Of a stretch of DNA of 64,000 nucleotides, positions 12,025 to 23,039 are shown piece by piece. A program made the translations under genes and the position numbers. Source of the DNA: Calliphora vicina (lineage: Eukaryota; Arthropoda; Insecta; Diptera; Calliphoridae); contig NC_088782.1 of assembly GCF_958450345.1 (NCBI RefSeq), forward strand, positions 109,274,358 through 109,338,357. The letters are read 5' to 3'. The notes below the pieces were generated by a model. That model had not been told where the DNA came from and ran no database searches. It was given only the letters and a program-made list of their open reading frames with translations. Position 1 is the stretch's first letter. Each line of letters begins with the position of its first letter.

Positions 12025-12210
12025 GCAATGGACAAAAATAGAAGGAGTTATTGCAGACGAATAAAAATTAGTGGAATATTACCATTTGGTAAGATTAAGA
12101 AAAAATATAATTCTTGAAAAAATCCGTGAAAGGACACGGGTACCTCCCATATATCCTGAACATATAATTTTGAATAAAATTCACAGTTATACTCCTAACA
12201 TTTTAAAATT

Positions 12211-12735
12211 TGGTTATAGTCATTTTAATAAAGTTATTATTGTTTGTGAAAATTTTTATCACAATCGCAGCACGGATTCGGGTGGCTGCCATACATCCTT
12301 TTCCTTAAAAAACCTATAAACCTGTATAAAATTATTAATTTTCAGAAATTATTGTTGTCTTATAATATTAGATGCAAAGTTATGAAAATTTTATCGGAAG
12401 GATATTCATAATTCCAAGACATCAATATTTTAATATCCTGTATAACATCTAATTTTTTTTTTAAAAAATTCGTAAAAATCGTTTCTTATTTTGGAACCAA
12501 TTTGGTTATAATCATTTTAATAAAGCTATTGTTGTTTGTGAAAATTTTTATTACAATCGCAGCAAGGATTCGGGTGGCTGCCATACATCCTTTTCCTTAA
12601 AAAACCTATGAACCTGAATAAAATTATTAATTTTCAGAAATTATTGTTCTCTTATAATATCAGATTAATTTAGTAATTAACATTTTAATTCTAGCAAGGA
12701 TTTACATAACTGCCAAATATCCTTTTGTAAAAAAA
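12211..12735 (+). repeat. Tandem duplication, ~162-bp copies at 292-bp spacing
   Basis: The block from TGGTTATAGTCATTTTAATA (12,211) through GGATTCGGGTGGCTGCCATA to TTATAATATTA (about 12,370) recurs at 12,503-12,664 with only scattered differences. A third, more diverged partial copy (AGCAAGGATT...CTGCCAAATATCCTTTT) is at about 12,693-12,730. A short GGACGGATGGACGGACATTT tract follows at 12,771, like the GTCY tract of mini-me elements, so this may be the decayed 3' part of such an element. Confidence 0.7.
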
Positions 12736-13845
12736 ATACTGAAATATTTTATATATTTTCTAAATTCGGAAGGACGGATGGACGGACATTTTCAAGTATT
12801 GATAGCCTTATGGTTCAGATGTAAAATTAGAAACTGGATGTTGGATTATATTTTAAGTGTTCCTAATATCAGCAGAAGCTCATATTAATATCTCAATCTA
12901 AGGCTATGTAGGTTATATTAAATTATTGAGTTACTTACATATACGGTAAAAATGTATTATTTATGGGTGCCATCAAAAACCAATTTTTTTTAAAGTTCTA
13001 GTCAAAACGGACAAATAATGATTTCACATTATAATAAATAAGAGATAGGCATTAGATAAAATTAAAGAAAAATTAAAATTGATTAACATGTTTTTTTTCA
13101 AAATTAAATCAAACTTTGGATTTTTTTTTTGATTTCAGCAAAAAAACATACAACATCAAGAACCAAATAAAGACCTATTAATACACTTTATGCCATTAAA
13201 CTACTTTTGTTAAATAACGCAATATTTCTTAGTTATTTAAAAGAAAAAACGGTATTATTTTATAAAAAACCAAAAATCTGGAGCTATTTCCCAAAACCAT
13301 CAAATTGAAAATTTACGAAATTGTAATTTATACATTTAAACGAAAACAAAATTTTAATAGTTTTCATACGAAAGGACAACTAATGATTACATTTTCTTAT
13401 AGATAATACTTATGGCTATTCTATAGTAAAACATAATCAAAATAGATTAACACGTATTTTACTAATATTCCAACAAAGTTTTAGAATTTCAGGCTTACAA
13501 TAAAAAAAATTTTAATTATTAAAAATTGCGCAGATTAAACTGTTAAAAATTTTTTGACAAAAGCAGTAATTTTCCATAATTCCACATTCATATTCTTTCA
13601 TTTGCAGCCAATCGCGAGTTTATATCTTTTAAAACGAACTTTTAACAATGATTTTAGTTAACCATAAAAAAAATATATTTTTCTCCATAAAATTTATGTT
13701 GAAAATGTACTAACTTTAGCGACCTCTAGTGACGACAAAAAGAGATATTTATAAAAAAGTCTTTTTTACACGAATGAGTTATTTAGTTGTCTATTGAAAA
13801 ATATAAATTTCATTAACATCAAAGACATAATCTTGTTTTTGATTT
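12736..13845. other. AT-rich DNA with a faint internal duplication
   Basis: Segments near 13,000-13,100 and 13,360-13,475 share an order of short matches (GGACAA.TAATGATT, ATAGATAA-like run, AAATAGATTAACA.G), suggesting an old tandem duplication of about 360 bp. No coding sequence is seen. Confidence 0.35.
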
Positions 13846-14208
13846 TTGTCCATTGAACAAAGCACTGTGTGTCAGGCAGAATCTACGAAAAAACGAGGAG
13901 ATTTTAAAATTTATGTATATGACAGCTTTGAACAACATACAACAACAGTCGTTCTTGCACAACTAAGATCAGGATGGAGCAATAGGCTTAATGCCTTTGG
14001 TCCGCATGACACCCTCTACATATTCAACTGTCCAGACAACCCTAATTCAGTAATTCCAGTGGATTTATGGACCCATCCAGTCGATGTAGCAAAATTCCGT
14101 GGACTTGATCTATATGCTGATAGAGAACCATATTTGCATTATCCTAATCTCGTTATCTATGTCCCGATATCTCATTTAGAGACACTCAACATTCTTCGGT
14201 TAACATAG
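13846..14208 (+). pseudogene. Jockey-type LINE ORF2 C-terminal fragment
   Basis: Residues about 33-90 of the frame show the C-terminal signature of Jockey-clade LINEs: LAQLRSGWSNRLN, then GPHDT...FNCPDNP and DLWTHPVDVAKFRGL. In intact elements a segment with a CPxC pair separates NRLN from GPHDT; here the two are fused (NRLNAFGPHDT), so about 15-20 residues including that CPxC are deleted in frame. Upstream RT and endonuclease are absent. The frame runs on past the usual end of the protein to the stop at 14,206, presumably into flanking DNA. The identity of the domain is firm; the insertion boundaries are not. Confidence 0.75.
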
Positions 14209-14863
14209 ATATCGTGAAGATATCCGCATATCAGTAAATATACAATATCACCAGATATACTTTAATACCTAAGGGAGAGAATTTTATCCTTTATATTTCA
14301 ATGGAAACTACTACTAACCGTATTCCACCACAATTTATGCCATCAGTATGACATATTTAGTGGAAAGAGTCCGCTTAGAGATCAGTGTATTGAATTGCAT
14401 ATCAGCGAAAAGTTACGATATGCAGTAGTCCACATTCGTTAATATAGTTTGGAAAGCTCAGTGTTCTTATCAGAGACAGTTTAACATAGTAAACAGTGCT
14501 TTCGATAGCGTGAACCTTTCCGCTACTGTAGTCCTAATAACATAACATGGAAAACAAGCTATAAGCTTCACCAATTTCCCAATAAGAACTAATTGCCCTT
14601 TGCATGAATGTAAGGCCACATTGGTCTATTCAAGATATATAGATTTCAGTATAATTTGCTGTCCAGCACAATGTTAATTTTCGGTTTGATTTATTTCAAT
14701 TTCTGAGGAATAAATTTATCAATTTTATAATTTCCAGTTTCGTCTTTATGGGGTTCACTCTAAGTCTTTAAGAAACACTGCATTCACTTAACGTACTAAA
14801 TGTTGATTTTTTATAACACGTATTGTATCCAGAAATTTTCCAGATATTAATACCACTACATCG
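14209..14863. other. Non-coding DNA between LINE remnant and foldback element
   Basis: No ORF or repeat is recognised. The last five bases (CATCG, 14,859-14,863) are the left copy of the target duplication of the next element. Confidence 0.5.
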
Positions 14864-15052
14864 CACAGTGGTATGAGAATAAAAAATAAGGAAATAAATC
14901 TGTAACTTCTAAACCCTTACGACGATTTGAATGAAATTGCACATGCGCAAAGAGGAAGTGTAGTCGAGTTTAAGTTTTGAATTTGGACCTCATGACCCCA
15001 CCAGGAGCGGGACCAGGGGTTCCCAAAATAGGACACAAAAAAATATACATAC

Positions 15053-15284
15053 AGAATCTCCTCGTCGAGCACTACATAAAACCTCCTCGTAGCTATCAAT
15101 TATCTCTTACACCCTACACCAGTTTTTTTGGTGACCGCGGTTCAAAATATTCTCCGATTTTTTTTAAAATATACATACAGAATCTCCTCGTCGTGCACTA
15201 CATAAAACCTCCTCGTAGCTATCAATTATCTCTTACACCCTACACCAGTTTTTTTGGTGACCGCGGTTCAAAATATTCTCCGAT
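15053..15284 (+). repeat. 116-bp tandem duplication in the left arm
   Basis: The block beginning ATATACATACAGAATCTCCT (15,053) is repeated from 15,169 with essentially one difference (CGTCGAGC versus CGTCGTGC). The right arm has a single copy, so the duplication arose after the inverted repeats were formed and is recent. Confidence 0.9.
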
Positions 15285-15739
15285 TTTATCCATTTTTCTT
15301 TTATAGGATTAACAATAGATCTATATATAAAATAAAGAAAGAAGTGTTTAAAAATCGTGACTGAGTCCAAAGTTACATGCATTTGAATATAAAAAAATTA
15401 AAAAAACAATTTTTCGCAATTTTTTTGGGAAAAAAGTACTTTTATTCTTTTTAAGTTATCTAAAAATTTTCTAAGAGGATGTATAATGAATTCATACTTT
15501 TTGAAAAGCTAACTTTACGCCAAATATTTTAAATGAAAAAAACATTTATAATTTTTGATACCGACGTGATCAGGTCCATTCAAAAAATTCCTATTTTTTA
15601 TGTAAAATTCAACTTTAGGGCAAAAATTCTCAAATCGCATACTCGATATCAAAATATAGTAACCTATTTCAGATGGCCCAATAAGTTCTTAATTATCTTG
15701 TAAAGGGTTCCGATATTATAGAAAAAAAACGAAAAAATC

Positions 15740-16040
15740 ACATTTTTGAAAAGTAGACAAAATCCTCTATCCATTGATATATAACATGTCCACCTTATGG
15801 TTTTTACGTGTCAAATAAATTAGGGAAAACTTAACAACTCGCTGAGAATTTACCTAACATAGAAATTCATAAAAAAGCATGTTACCTACATAATAACATT
15901 TTTATGAATGTAAATAACAGTGCTAGGTAAATTCTCAGCGAGTTGTTAAGTTTTCCCTAATTTATTTGACACGTAAAAACCATAAGGTGGACATGTTATA
16001 TATCAATGGATAGAGGATTTTGTCTACTTTTCAAAAATGT
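15740..16040. repeat. Perfect 117-bp inverted repeat with 67-nt loop (element core)
   Basis: Positions 15,740-15,856 are the exact reverse complement of 15,924-16,040, checked base by base. The arms contain ATCCATTGATATATAACATG and GGACATGTTATATATCAATG. The 67-nt spacer has weaker residual symmetry (TTCATAAAAA / TTTTTATGAA). A transcript would form a near-perfect 117-bp hairpin. The outer arms of the same element are clearly diverged, so the core has been homogenised or copied recently. Confidence 0.95.
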
Positions 16041-16816
16041 ATATAACTGTAGACAATTAAAAAATTCATGGAATACTTTTTTGAAAAATATGACAAAAAA
16101 TGCTTTTTATTGAATTTTGCACAGATACAAAGTTTTCAAATTGAAATAAAATTTTTATTTATGAATATTTTTTAATGCAATTTCACAGTTATGTAGATTT
16201 TTCTATTTAAAATCGAAAAATAAAAACAAATTTTGAAATTTGTTATCAATTATCCCGCAATTCCCAAAAAAATTTAAAAAAATCCTAAAAATGGGATTTT
16301 TTCGTTTTTTGGCTATAATATCCATAATAGGGGCGGGGTTATCGGAAACACTTCTTTCTTTATTTGATATATATATCTATTGTTAATCCTATAAAAGAAA
16401 AATGGATAAAATCGGAGAATATTTGGTACCGCGGTCACCAAAAAACTGGTGTAGGGTGGGTAAAATTGTTGAAAATTAAATTTTCAACTGCGAATATCTC
16501 CTAAGCTATAAGAGATAATTGATAGCTACGACGAGGTTTTATGTAGTGCTCGACGAGGAGATACTGTATTTGTAATTTTTTTTAAATCGGAACACAAACG
16601 ATGAAATAGGATCATTTTAAAAATTGAACATAACCGAGATGTCCTACTTTGGGAAACTCTAGTCCCGCTTCTGGTGGGGTCATGAGGTCTAAATTCAAAA
16701 CTTAAACTCGACTACACTTCCTCTTTGCGCATGTGGAATTTAATTCAAATCGGCGTAAGGTTTAGAAGTTAAAGATTTATTTCCCTCTTTTTTTATCCTC
16801 ATACCACTGTGCATCG

Positions 16817-18604
16817 TCCGCAAAAGCAACATTTCAAATCCTCTAGTTTTCCAACTTATCCAACATCGTATTCATAGCCAAATTCTACAAAAGGGGATGT
16901 GTTCCACATTATTGGGGAGTACCATGATTCAGCAGTTTTGATACACTGACCACATGACTCTGCTACCAGGTGTCTTATCGATATATTGACGTATACAATG
17001 ATCAATCTTCTGACCTTCCATAGCAGACAAGATGGCGCTGAAATTATTAAAAAAAATTTAAAAGGCTACCATTTCCTATTCACCAAAGAGACTCCACTAG
17101 AATCTTACTAACTTATGTAGATTTAATAAATAACAAATAGGCAAATTACAAATCAAAATAACTAAACTGACAGTCTTGGAAGAATAGATTGAAAATTAGT
17201 AGACTTAGATCTACTTGCTTTATATATTGCAAGATTTTAGAAGCTGTAGCCAATCTACATAACAATTTAAACTCGAAACCATTTACATTTGTCTTATTTT
17301 TATGAATGAATGAACAAACAAAGGGTCATTTCGATAATAACTTTCAATACGCCCACATAAATTTACTTAAATCATTTCAAATCATTACAAAAACTATTAA
17401 ACTAATTATAAAACAAATCTGACTGTTAAACAATTAATTACTAACGAAATTTAATAGTTAAATTCTTAACAAAAACGCTGCCATAAAAATGACCCCTTCA
17501 GGACTTGAACAAATAAGGGCAATAGCAGACGTACCTCCATAAATTCAATATTTCGTATGGTTTAAAAATCACAAGAAACCAAAAAAAAAAAGAAAAAATC
17601 TTCATTAAACAAATTGATTTATTGCTAAATCATGTAAATTTCCAAATGAATTGATTACACTCAACATACAATATATGCAGTACGAGTTAAATCAGTTAAA
17701 TTTGATGTCTGTGTGGAAGCTATGGAGGGACGGATGGACGGACGGTGCTATGGAGTCTATAGTAGAGACAGTAATGGACAGTAGAGTCTTTTCAATTCAT
17801 GTGTGTGAAAAAGTTATATGGCGGTTGGTTGGTCATCATGTTAAATGTTGACGAGGCTGCTGTTTCTGCAGCTACTTTGCTTTGTTGCTGTTTTGTATTA
17901 TTTATTCCTTTTGTGGTGATTAATTGAAAGTTAATTTTGGTCTGAGATTTTTTTTTTTGGCTGCTGCTGCTAGTGTAAACAAATTCAAACAGTCAGTCAG
18001 TCATTCATTCAGTTTATTTTTTTCATGTGAAGGGATTATATGGGGTTCATATATGTATGATGATTGCAGTCTTTATGTTGATGATGATTATTTATCAGGG
18101 CTTATTTGAATGATTGTAGTTTGTTTTTTTTTTTTGTTTTATAGAATTGTTTCTATAAATGTGTAACAATTGTTTGTTATTATTTTCAAAATACAAATTG
18201 TTGATTTATGTATTTGAAAATGTTGTGTTTTGTTAAACACTACTCGTATTTCTGTAATTGCCTGGTTATATGCCACTGGCTGTCTTTCTGTCTGCCATTC
18301 GGTCTGTCTCCCAGTATGCAGTCAATCTGTGTGTTTTTTGTAATAAAATAAAACAATTTGTCTTTGGAAATGATTAAAATTTATTATGACAGATTTTAAT
18401 CACAGAAATATTTCAATCTTGATTTCATGGCATTCAAAGTGAAGGCACAGTGGTATGTGGTGGGATAACAAGTAATCAAATAATGAGAAATTTTTGTAAA
18501 ATGTGTTTTCTTTATAATCTACAGTTTGTAATTTCTTCAACATTTATTTGCGACCTCATAAAATTTGAGTGATGCATCAATATATCGTATATGATTCCGC
18601 ATAA
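16817..18604. other. Non-coding DNA, possibly unique host sequence
   Basis: No gene recognised. The 17,700-18,120 stretch is less A/T-biased, with GCTGCTG and GTTGATGATGATTATT runs and a short GGACGGATGGACGGACGG tract (17,728). ORFs here (66 and 61 codons) look non-coding. Confidence 0.5.
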
Positions 18605-20025
18605 GTTGCAGGTCTTCCTAAACTAAACTCTAGCATTAATATTAGGTATTTTTAAAGTTCAATTTTAGTTCAGTCTTAGGTCTTTGTAAAATTCAATTTG
18701 AGCTTCAATCGTAGGTTTTTCTAGAGCTCAATTTGAGCTTCAATCGTAGGTCTTTCTAAAACTAAATTTTAACTTCAATTGCAGATCTTTATAAAGTTCA
18801 GTTTTAGCGTCAATAGTAGGTCTTTCTAAGATTCAATTTTAGCTTCGATCGTAGGTCTTTCTGAAGTTAAATTTTGACTTCAGTTGTAGGTCTTTATAAA
18901 GTTAAGGTTTAGCTTCAATCGTAGGTCTTTCTAAGATTCAATTTTAGCTTCGATCGTATGTCTTTCTAAAGTTCAATTTTAGCTTCGATCATAGGTCTTT
19001 ATAAAAATCAATTTTAACTTCGGTTGTAGGTCTTTCTAAGATTCAATTTTAGCTTCGATCGTAGGTCTTTCTAAAGTTCAATTTTACCTCAGTTGTAGGT
19101 CTTACAAATGTTCTGTTTTAACTTCAGTTGTAGGTCTTTATAAAGCTCAATTTTGACTTCGATCGTAGGTCTTTATAAAGTTCAATTTTAACTTCGGTTG
19201 CAGGTCTTTCTAAGATTCAATTTTAGCTTCGATCGTAGGTCTTTATAAAGTTCAATTTTAGCTTCGATCATAGGTCTTTATAAAGTTCAATTTTAACTTC
19301 GGTTGTAGGTCTTTCTAAAGTTCAATTTTAGCTTCGATCATAGGTCTTTATAAAAATCAATTTTAACTTCGGTTGTAGGTCTTTCTAAGATTCAATTTTA
19401 GCTTCGATCGTAGTTCTTTCTAAGGTTCAATTTTACCTCAGTTGTAGGTCTTACAAAAGTTCTGTTTTAACTTCAGTTGTAGGTCTTTCTAAAGTTCAAT
19501 TTTAGCTTCGATCATAGGTCTTTATAAAGTTCAATTTTAACTTCGGTTGTAGGTCTTTCTAAGATTCAATTTTAGTTTCGATCTTAGGTCTTTCTAGTGT
19601 TCAATTTTGGGTCTTTGTATAGTTAAATTTTAGCTTCAATGTAGGTCCTACTACAGTTAAATTCTATCTTCAATCGTTGGGTTCCTAAAGTCAAATTTTA
19701 GCTTCAATCGTAGTTCATTCTAATGTTCAATTTTAGTTTCAATAAGATTAAATTTTAGCTTCGATCGTAGGTCTTTCTTTATGTTTAGTTTCAATCGTAT
19801 CTCTTTCTAATGTTAAATTTTAGCTTCAATCGTAGCTCTTTCTAAATTTAAATTTTAGCTACAATCGTTGTTCGTCGAAAGTTCAATTGTAGCTCCATCC
19901 GGAGTTCTTTATAAAATTGAATTATATCTTCAATCGTAGGTCTTTCTAAGACCCAATTTTTGCTTCAATCGTAGGTCTTTTTAAGACTCAATTTCAGCTT
20001 CAATCATAGGTCTTCATGTAGTTCG
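18605..20025 (+). repeat. 35-bp satellite with ~350-bp higher-order period
   Basis: About 40 tandem units of a 35-bp monomer, near GTAGGTCTTTCTAAGATTCA plus ATTTTAGCTTCGATC. Monomers alternate among variants (TTTATAAAGTTC, TTACAAATGTTC, TTCGGTT/TTCAGTT/TTCGATC). A distinctive run of variants starting at 18,991 (TCTTTATAAAAATCAATTTT) recurs at 19,340, that is 349 bp or ten monomers later, so there is a ten-unit higher-order repeat. Units decay at both ends. No transcription signal or coding frame is seen. Confidence 0.9.
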
Positions 20026-20620
20026 TTGTCAGGTACTCAACTTTCCGATCGCCAAGGTGTTTTTACATCAGCATGGATATTCCGTCTGGGCCAATCGCCT
20101 TCGATGGTTTGGCTGTATTGATGGCTTCCGTAAATTCAGTGGACGTAAAAAGCTGTGGTATATCCGAGACTGGAAGGTTGTGCAGTTAGAGAACAACAAT
20201 TCATGTCGACTTATCTCTCTGGGTGCTCAATAAAAAGTGAGAAAGCAAGCGAGCACCGTTCAGGGTCGGATATGGTGATATCCGCAAACTTAATCGCGAC
20301 ACTGGAATCCTTCTTCGTCGGGTTTGAGATAGACCGAACTGTAGACCACAACTAACCAACACCTGAACTCAAGTAACATTTCTACAAATGATCTAACCAT
20401 TTTGTCTGTATTAATGGCTTCCGTAACTTCAATTGACGTAAAAAGCTGTGATATGTCCGAGGCAGGAGGCAAGCGAGCACCGTTAATTATCGGATATGGT
20501 GGTATCAGCAAACTTTATCGCGATCCTGTTATCCTTCTTAGTCGGGTTAGGTTATGTAATCAGGCAGCCGTCCAAAACCTTCGTCTCGTACGGTTCACTT
20601 GGACCCAAGTGGTACCCGAA
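20026..20620 (-). pseudogene. Two partial copies of a LINE reverse-transcriptase segment plus 3' UTR
   Basis: On the minus strand, about 20,180-20,050 encodes LPVSDIPQLFTSTEFTEAIN, continuing TAKPSKAIGPDGISMLM, which is the RT region leading into the GPDGI motif of LINE ORF2. A second, shorter copy (about 20,511-20,395) reads PPASDISQLFTSIEVTEAIN and then departs from the family. The two are arranged head to tail with a shared 'ATAGACCGAACTGTAGACCA'-like junction. At 20,535-20,610 a 3' UTR-like stretch resembles the inverted tail of the LINE at 1,680-1,770. All pieces are broken by stops and deletions. They belong with the endonuclease piece at 21,239-21,715. Confidence 0.65.
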
Positions 20621-21238
20621 GTGAAAATGAAAATAGAAAGAAAAGAGTAACATAAATAAAAGACAAGGGAAGTCTAAATATTGAGTCAGAAGAAGTTAGC
20701 AAGAGAAAAGTATAGGTAGAAAAGGGAGGCGTAGAAGGAGAAAAAGTTAAGAATTCAATGAATTCAACTAATACAGACTATTATGTGACAGTTGATGGAT
20801 TACTATAAGGTGCAATTTGCATGTTCGGTCTTATCAACCACCTGCTTTTCCTAATAAAGGCATCTATGTTCCTTTACAGATAACCCTTAGAGGTTACTAA
20901 AGGATCGCTCACCCAAAAGCCTGGCACGTAATGTGTAGGATGGCTCTTTCTCTTCCTAATTCTGACAACTTCTACAGAAGTCGTGATAGGGTAACCCAAG
21001 TCTTGCAGCATGGGAACCGAAAGTGCTATACCTTGAGATCATCGCCATCATATATTATAAGTCGTATTCGTTGTAATCGAAGAAGATTCGACGTGCATTT
21101 ACAGTCCAATGCAGGCCATTTCATCCTCGTAATGGCACAGGTGGATTCATTACCCCACCTTGTTTTGGCAGAGATAGCCGGGTTAGAGATAGACAGAACT
21201 TTAGAACACAACTAAACATTTTTCCCGCTAATCCTCAT
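20621..21238 (-). pseudogene. Scrambled LINE debris
   Basis: Short stretches match other LINE remnants in the window. The 'ctgacaacttctacagaagtcgtg' region (20,961-20,986) is the complement of the CRSC knuckle coding segment seen at 1,450-1,480 and 28,185. An 'agatagacagaacttTAGAACACAAC' junction near 21,190 echoes the one at 20,330. No usable frame remains. Confidence 0.45.
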
Positions 21239-21957
21239 TTAGGAACTTGCTAATATCGTGATTCTGCTGCGCATTCCTTGGGACGTCTGGGTTGGTAACT
21301 CAACCATCTGCTTCTGCTGGGAAGTGCAACTCCACATCTGATAATCGACCAGCTGGAATGAAGCGAAGGTGCAGAAGGTGGATTCGTCGATTTGTTCCGC
21401 CGCACATCTCTGGTCTATCCCTAGGTTACAGTGCCAGAGCTGATGGTGCGCGTTAAGATCCCCTAGGCCCAGACGCTTATTACCATCTAAAACTGGCCTG
21501 ATGTCGGGACCAATACCTTGGGCTTCAAGGTATTGGCCTCTAGTGTCAGGATCTAGATAAAGAGCTCTATACTGCACGGTTTTGTGGAAGATGAATACGA
21601 TGCCTTTACTGTTACCTTTTCGGAGGATGTTGTATGCGTTACAGCTGTGCAGACTGGAATTTTGCGTAAGTTTTGTCTCCTGGACCGCAGCGACCACGAT
21701 GTTGTTTTGTTGCATGAATCTGGTTCAGGTCTCCCAAATGCAATCGCGGGTGTATTTGCTGCTGTTGATGTCAAGATTGCTGGTGGTGGTGTGGCGTAAA
21801 TTGTTAACATTGACGATGATGCCGATGGGTCTCGCCGCTGGTAGCTTGGAGCGACAAACAATTTCTGACTACTCCCTTGCGTTGTCAAGTCTGGAGCATT
21901 TCCTGAGATGATACCCAAACATGTGTTGCACCTTAATTGCGTGAACATATGGTGCAA
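21239..21957 (-). pseudogene. LINE ORF2 N-terminal endonuclease fragment
   Basis: The minus-strand frame 21,715-21,239 encodes an APE-type endonuclease from a LINE ORF2. NNIVVAAVQETKLTQNSSLH carries the catalytic QET glutamate motif. The GLGDLNAHHQLWHCNLG block is the N-A-H metal-binding region (usually GDFNAHH.LW), and AEQIDESTFC follows. The domain is disrupted between them: the GGG(L)AF segment is altered and out of frame. The overlapping frame 21,957-21,553 holds the continuation in another phase, with upstream sequence that may be the ORF1/ORF2 junction. The target-cleaving role is known for the family; this copy cannot be active. Confidence 0.8.
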
Positions 21958-23030
21958 CCGGTTGTTGCTCCGCTGGTTACAATTGTAGGGTTTATGCTGA
22001 GGTTGACAGTCCTTGGCCTAGTAGCTATCGGAACTGTTTATGTAGTTGAATTTTTTGCTTTAATCGCATAGGTTAATTGTGTTTAATTTTTTTCATTGAC
22101 ATTTCTCTCTCCTTCCCTGTTATGTGTTTATTATATGGATATTTGCGTTTTTTTTTCTCCTAAGAAATAATTTACTTATCATTTGTGATTATTAATGCTG
22201 TATAGTCGACGCACTGTGCGTAATCATAAAGAAATTTTGTTGGTATGAAAATCACTACTTCAAAATTTCATATTTATATTGAATGTCTGTATGTAAGGGT
22301 GATGCTGACAAATGATGACGTTGATGATTGAATGTTAATAAATTTTTTTGTTGACGACACTGAATACTGTTAATTATGTTGATGATTATGATGATTTCAG
22401 ACAAGTAATAAAGTCATTTTATGGACAATTTAATAAATAATCAATTATTAAACAATAAATAAGAAATTTGTCAATAAACAAATAAATTTTAACTGACTAT
22501 GTTAATGAATAAGAAGAAAATGCAATAAATACTACTTATAACAAATTGAAACCAAAATTAGTTAAATAGGACTATAATATGTAAAAGTAATTATTATATA
22601 ATAGAATAATGTCTTAAATTTTATATTGAAAGACTAAATTTATTTTGAATGCCTTCTTCAACTTTAATCAGCTAATTACTTTTAATGTATTAATTTTCAA
22701 ATGCTGCTTAAATATTGGTCTCAATCCCACTGCACGTGCCTCAATACATTTCGCATTAATACCGAAAAATTTCCCCAGATAGTTACAAATCAAGTGTCAC
22801 TTCACTTCATTACCGCACACCACAATGGAGTTGGTTTTTCTCGTAGTTTTTTGTTTAATGTAAAAATTTGCTCAACAAAATGAGTAAAACAACAATTTGA
22901 AATAAGTTAAGATAAAGTCTACAGTATAAGTCGAATAATAAATATACTTCTATGCACTTTGCAAAACTTGAATTTAGTCATCTTCATAAATATACTTCTA
23001 CGCATTTTGCAAAACTTCCAACTAACTCCT
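21958..23030. other. Non-coding DNA
   Basis: No gene recognised. TGATGATG-rich stretch near 22,300-22,400. At 23,029-23,056 a 28-bp match (starting CTCCTAAGCTATAAAAGATA) to the arm of the CACAGTG-ended element (16,498) marks a tiny fragment of that family at the edge of the satellite. Confidence 0.5.
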
Positions 23031-23039
23031 AAGCTATAA

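Larger units (their letters stand above)
14864..16811. mobile_element. Complete foldback element with CACAGTG ends and 5-bp target duplication
   Basis: The 1,948-bp element starts CACAGTGGTATGAGAATAAA and ends with the reverse complement of CACAGTGGTATGAGGATAAA. It is flanked by CATCG on both sides (14,859-14,863; 16,812-16,816). Terminal inverted repeats of several hundred bp include the block GGAAATAAATCTGTAACTTC, the 'cctcatgaccccacca' block and the 'accgcggtcacca' block (about 15,130 and 16,430). The interior has no transposase, so it is non-autonomous. CAC-starting ends matching the heptamer CACAGTG plus a 5-bp duplication are the known pattern of Transib/RAG-like elements, so I infer that superfamily; Chapaev (4-bp duplications) and CACTA (2-3 bp) fit less well. 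Element boundaries are directly seen. Confidence 0.85.

Noticed and set aside
14977..15306. 109-codon ORF with an internal protein repeat
   Set aside because: The repeat is the 116-bp DNA duplication inside the foldback arm; the same sequence inverted in the right arm has no frame.
18605..20025. Regularly repeated 35-bp units that might suggest a CRISPR array
   Set aside because: There are no unique spacers; the whole unit repeats in tandem and the genome is eukaryotic.
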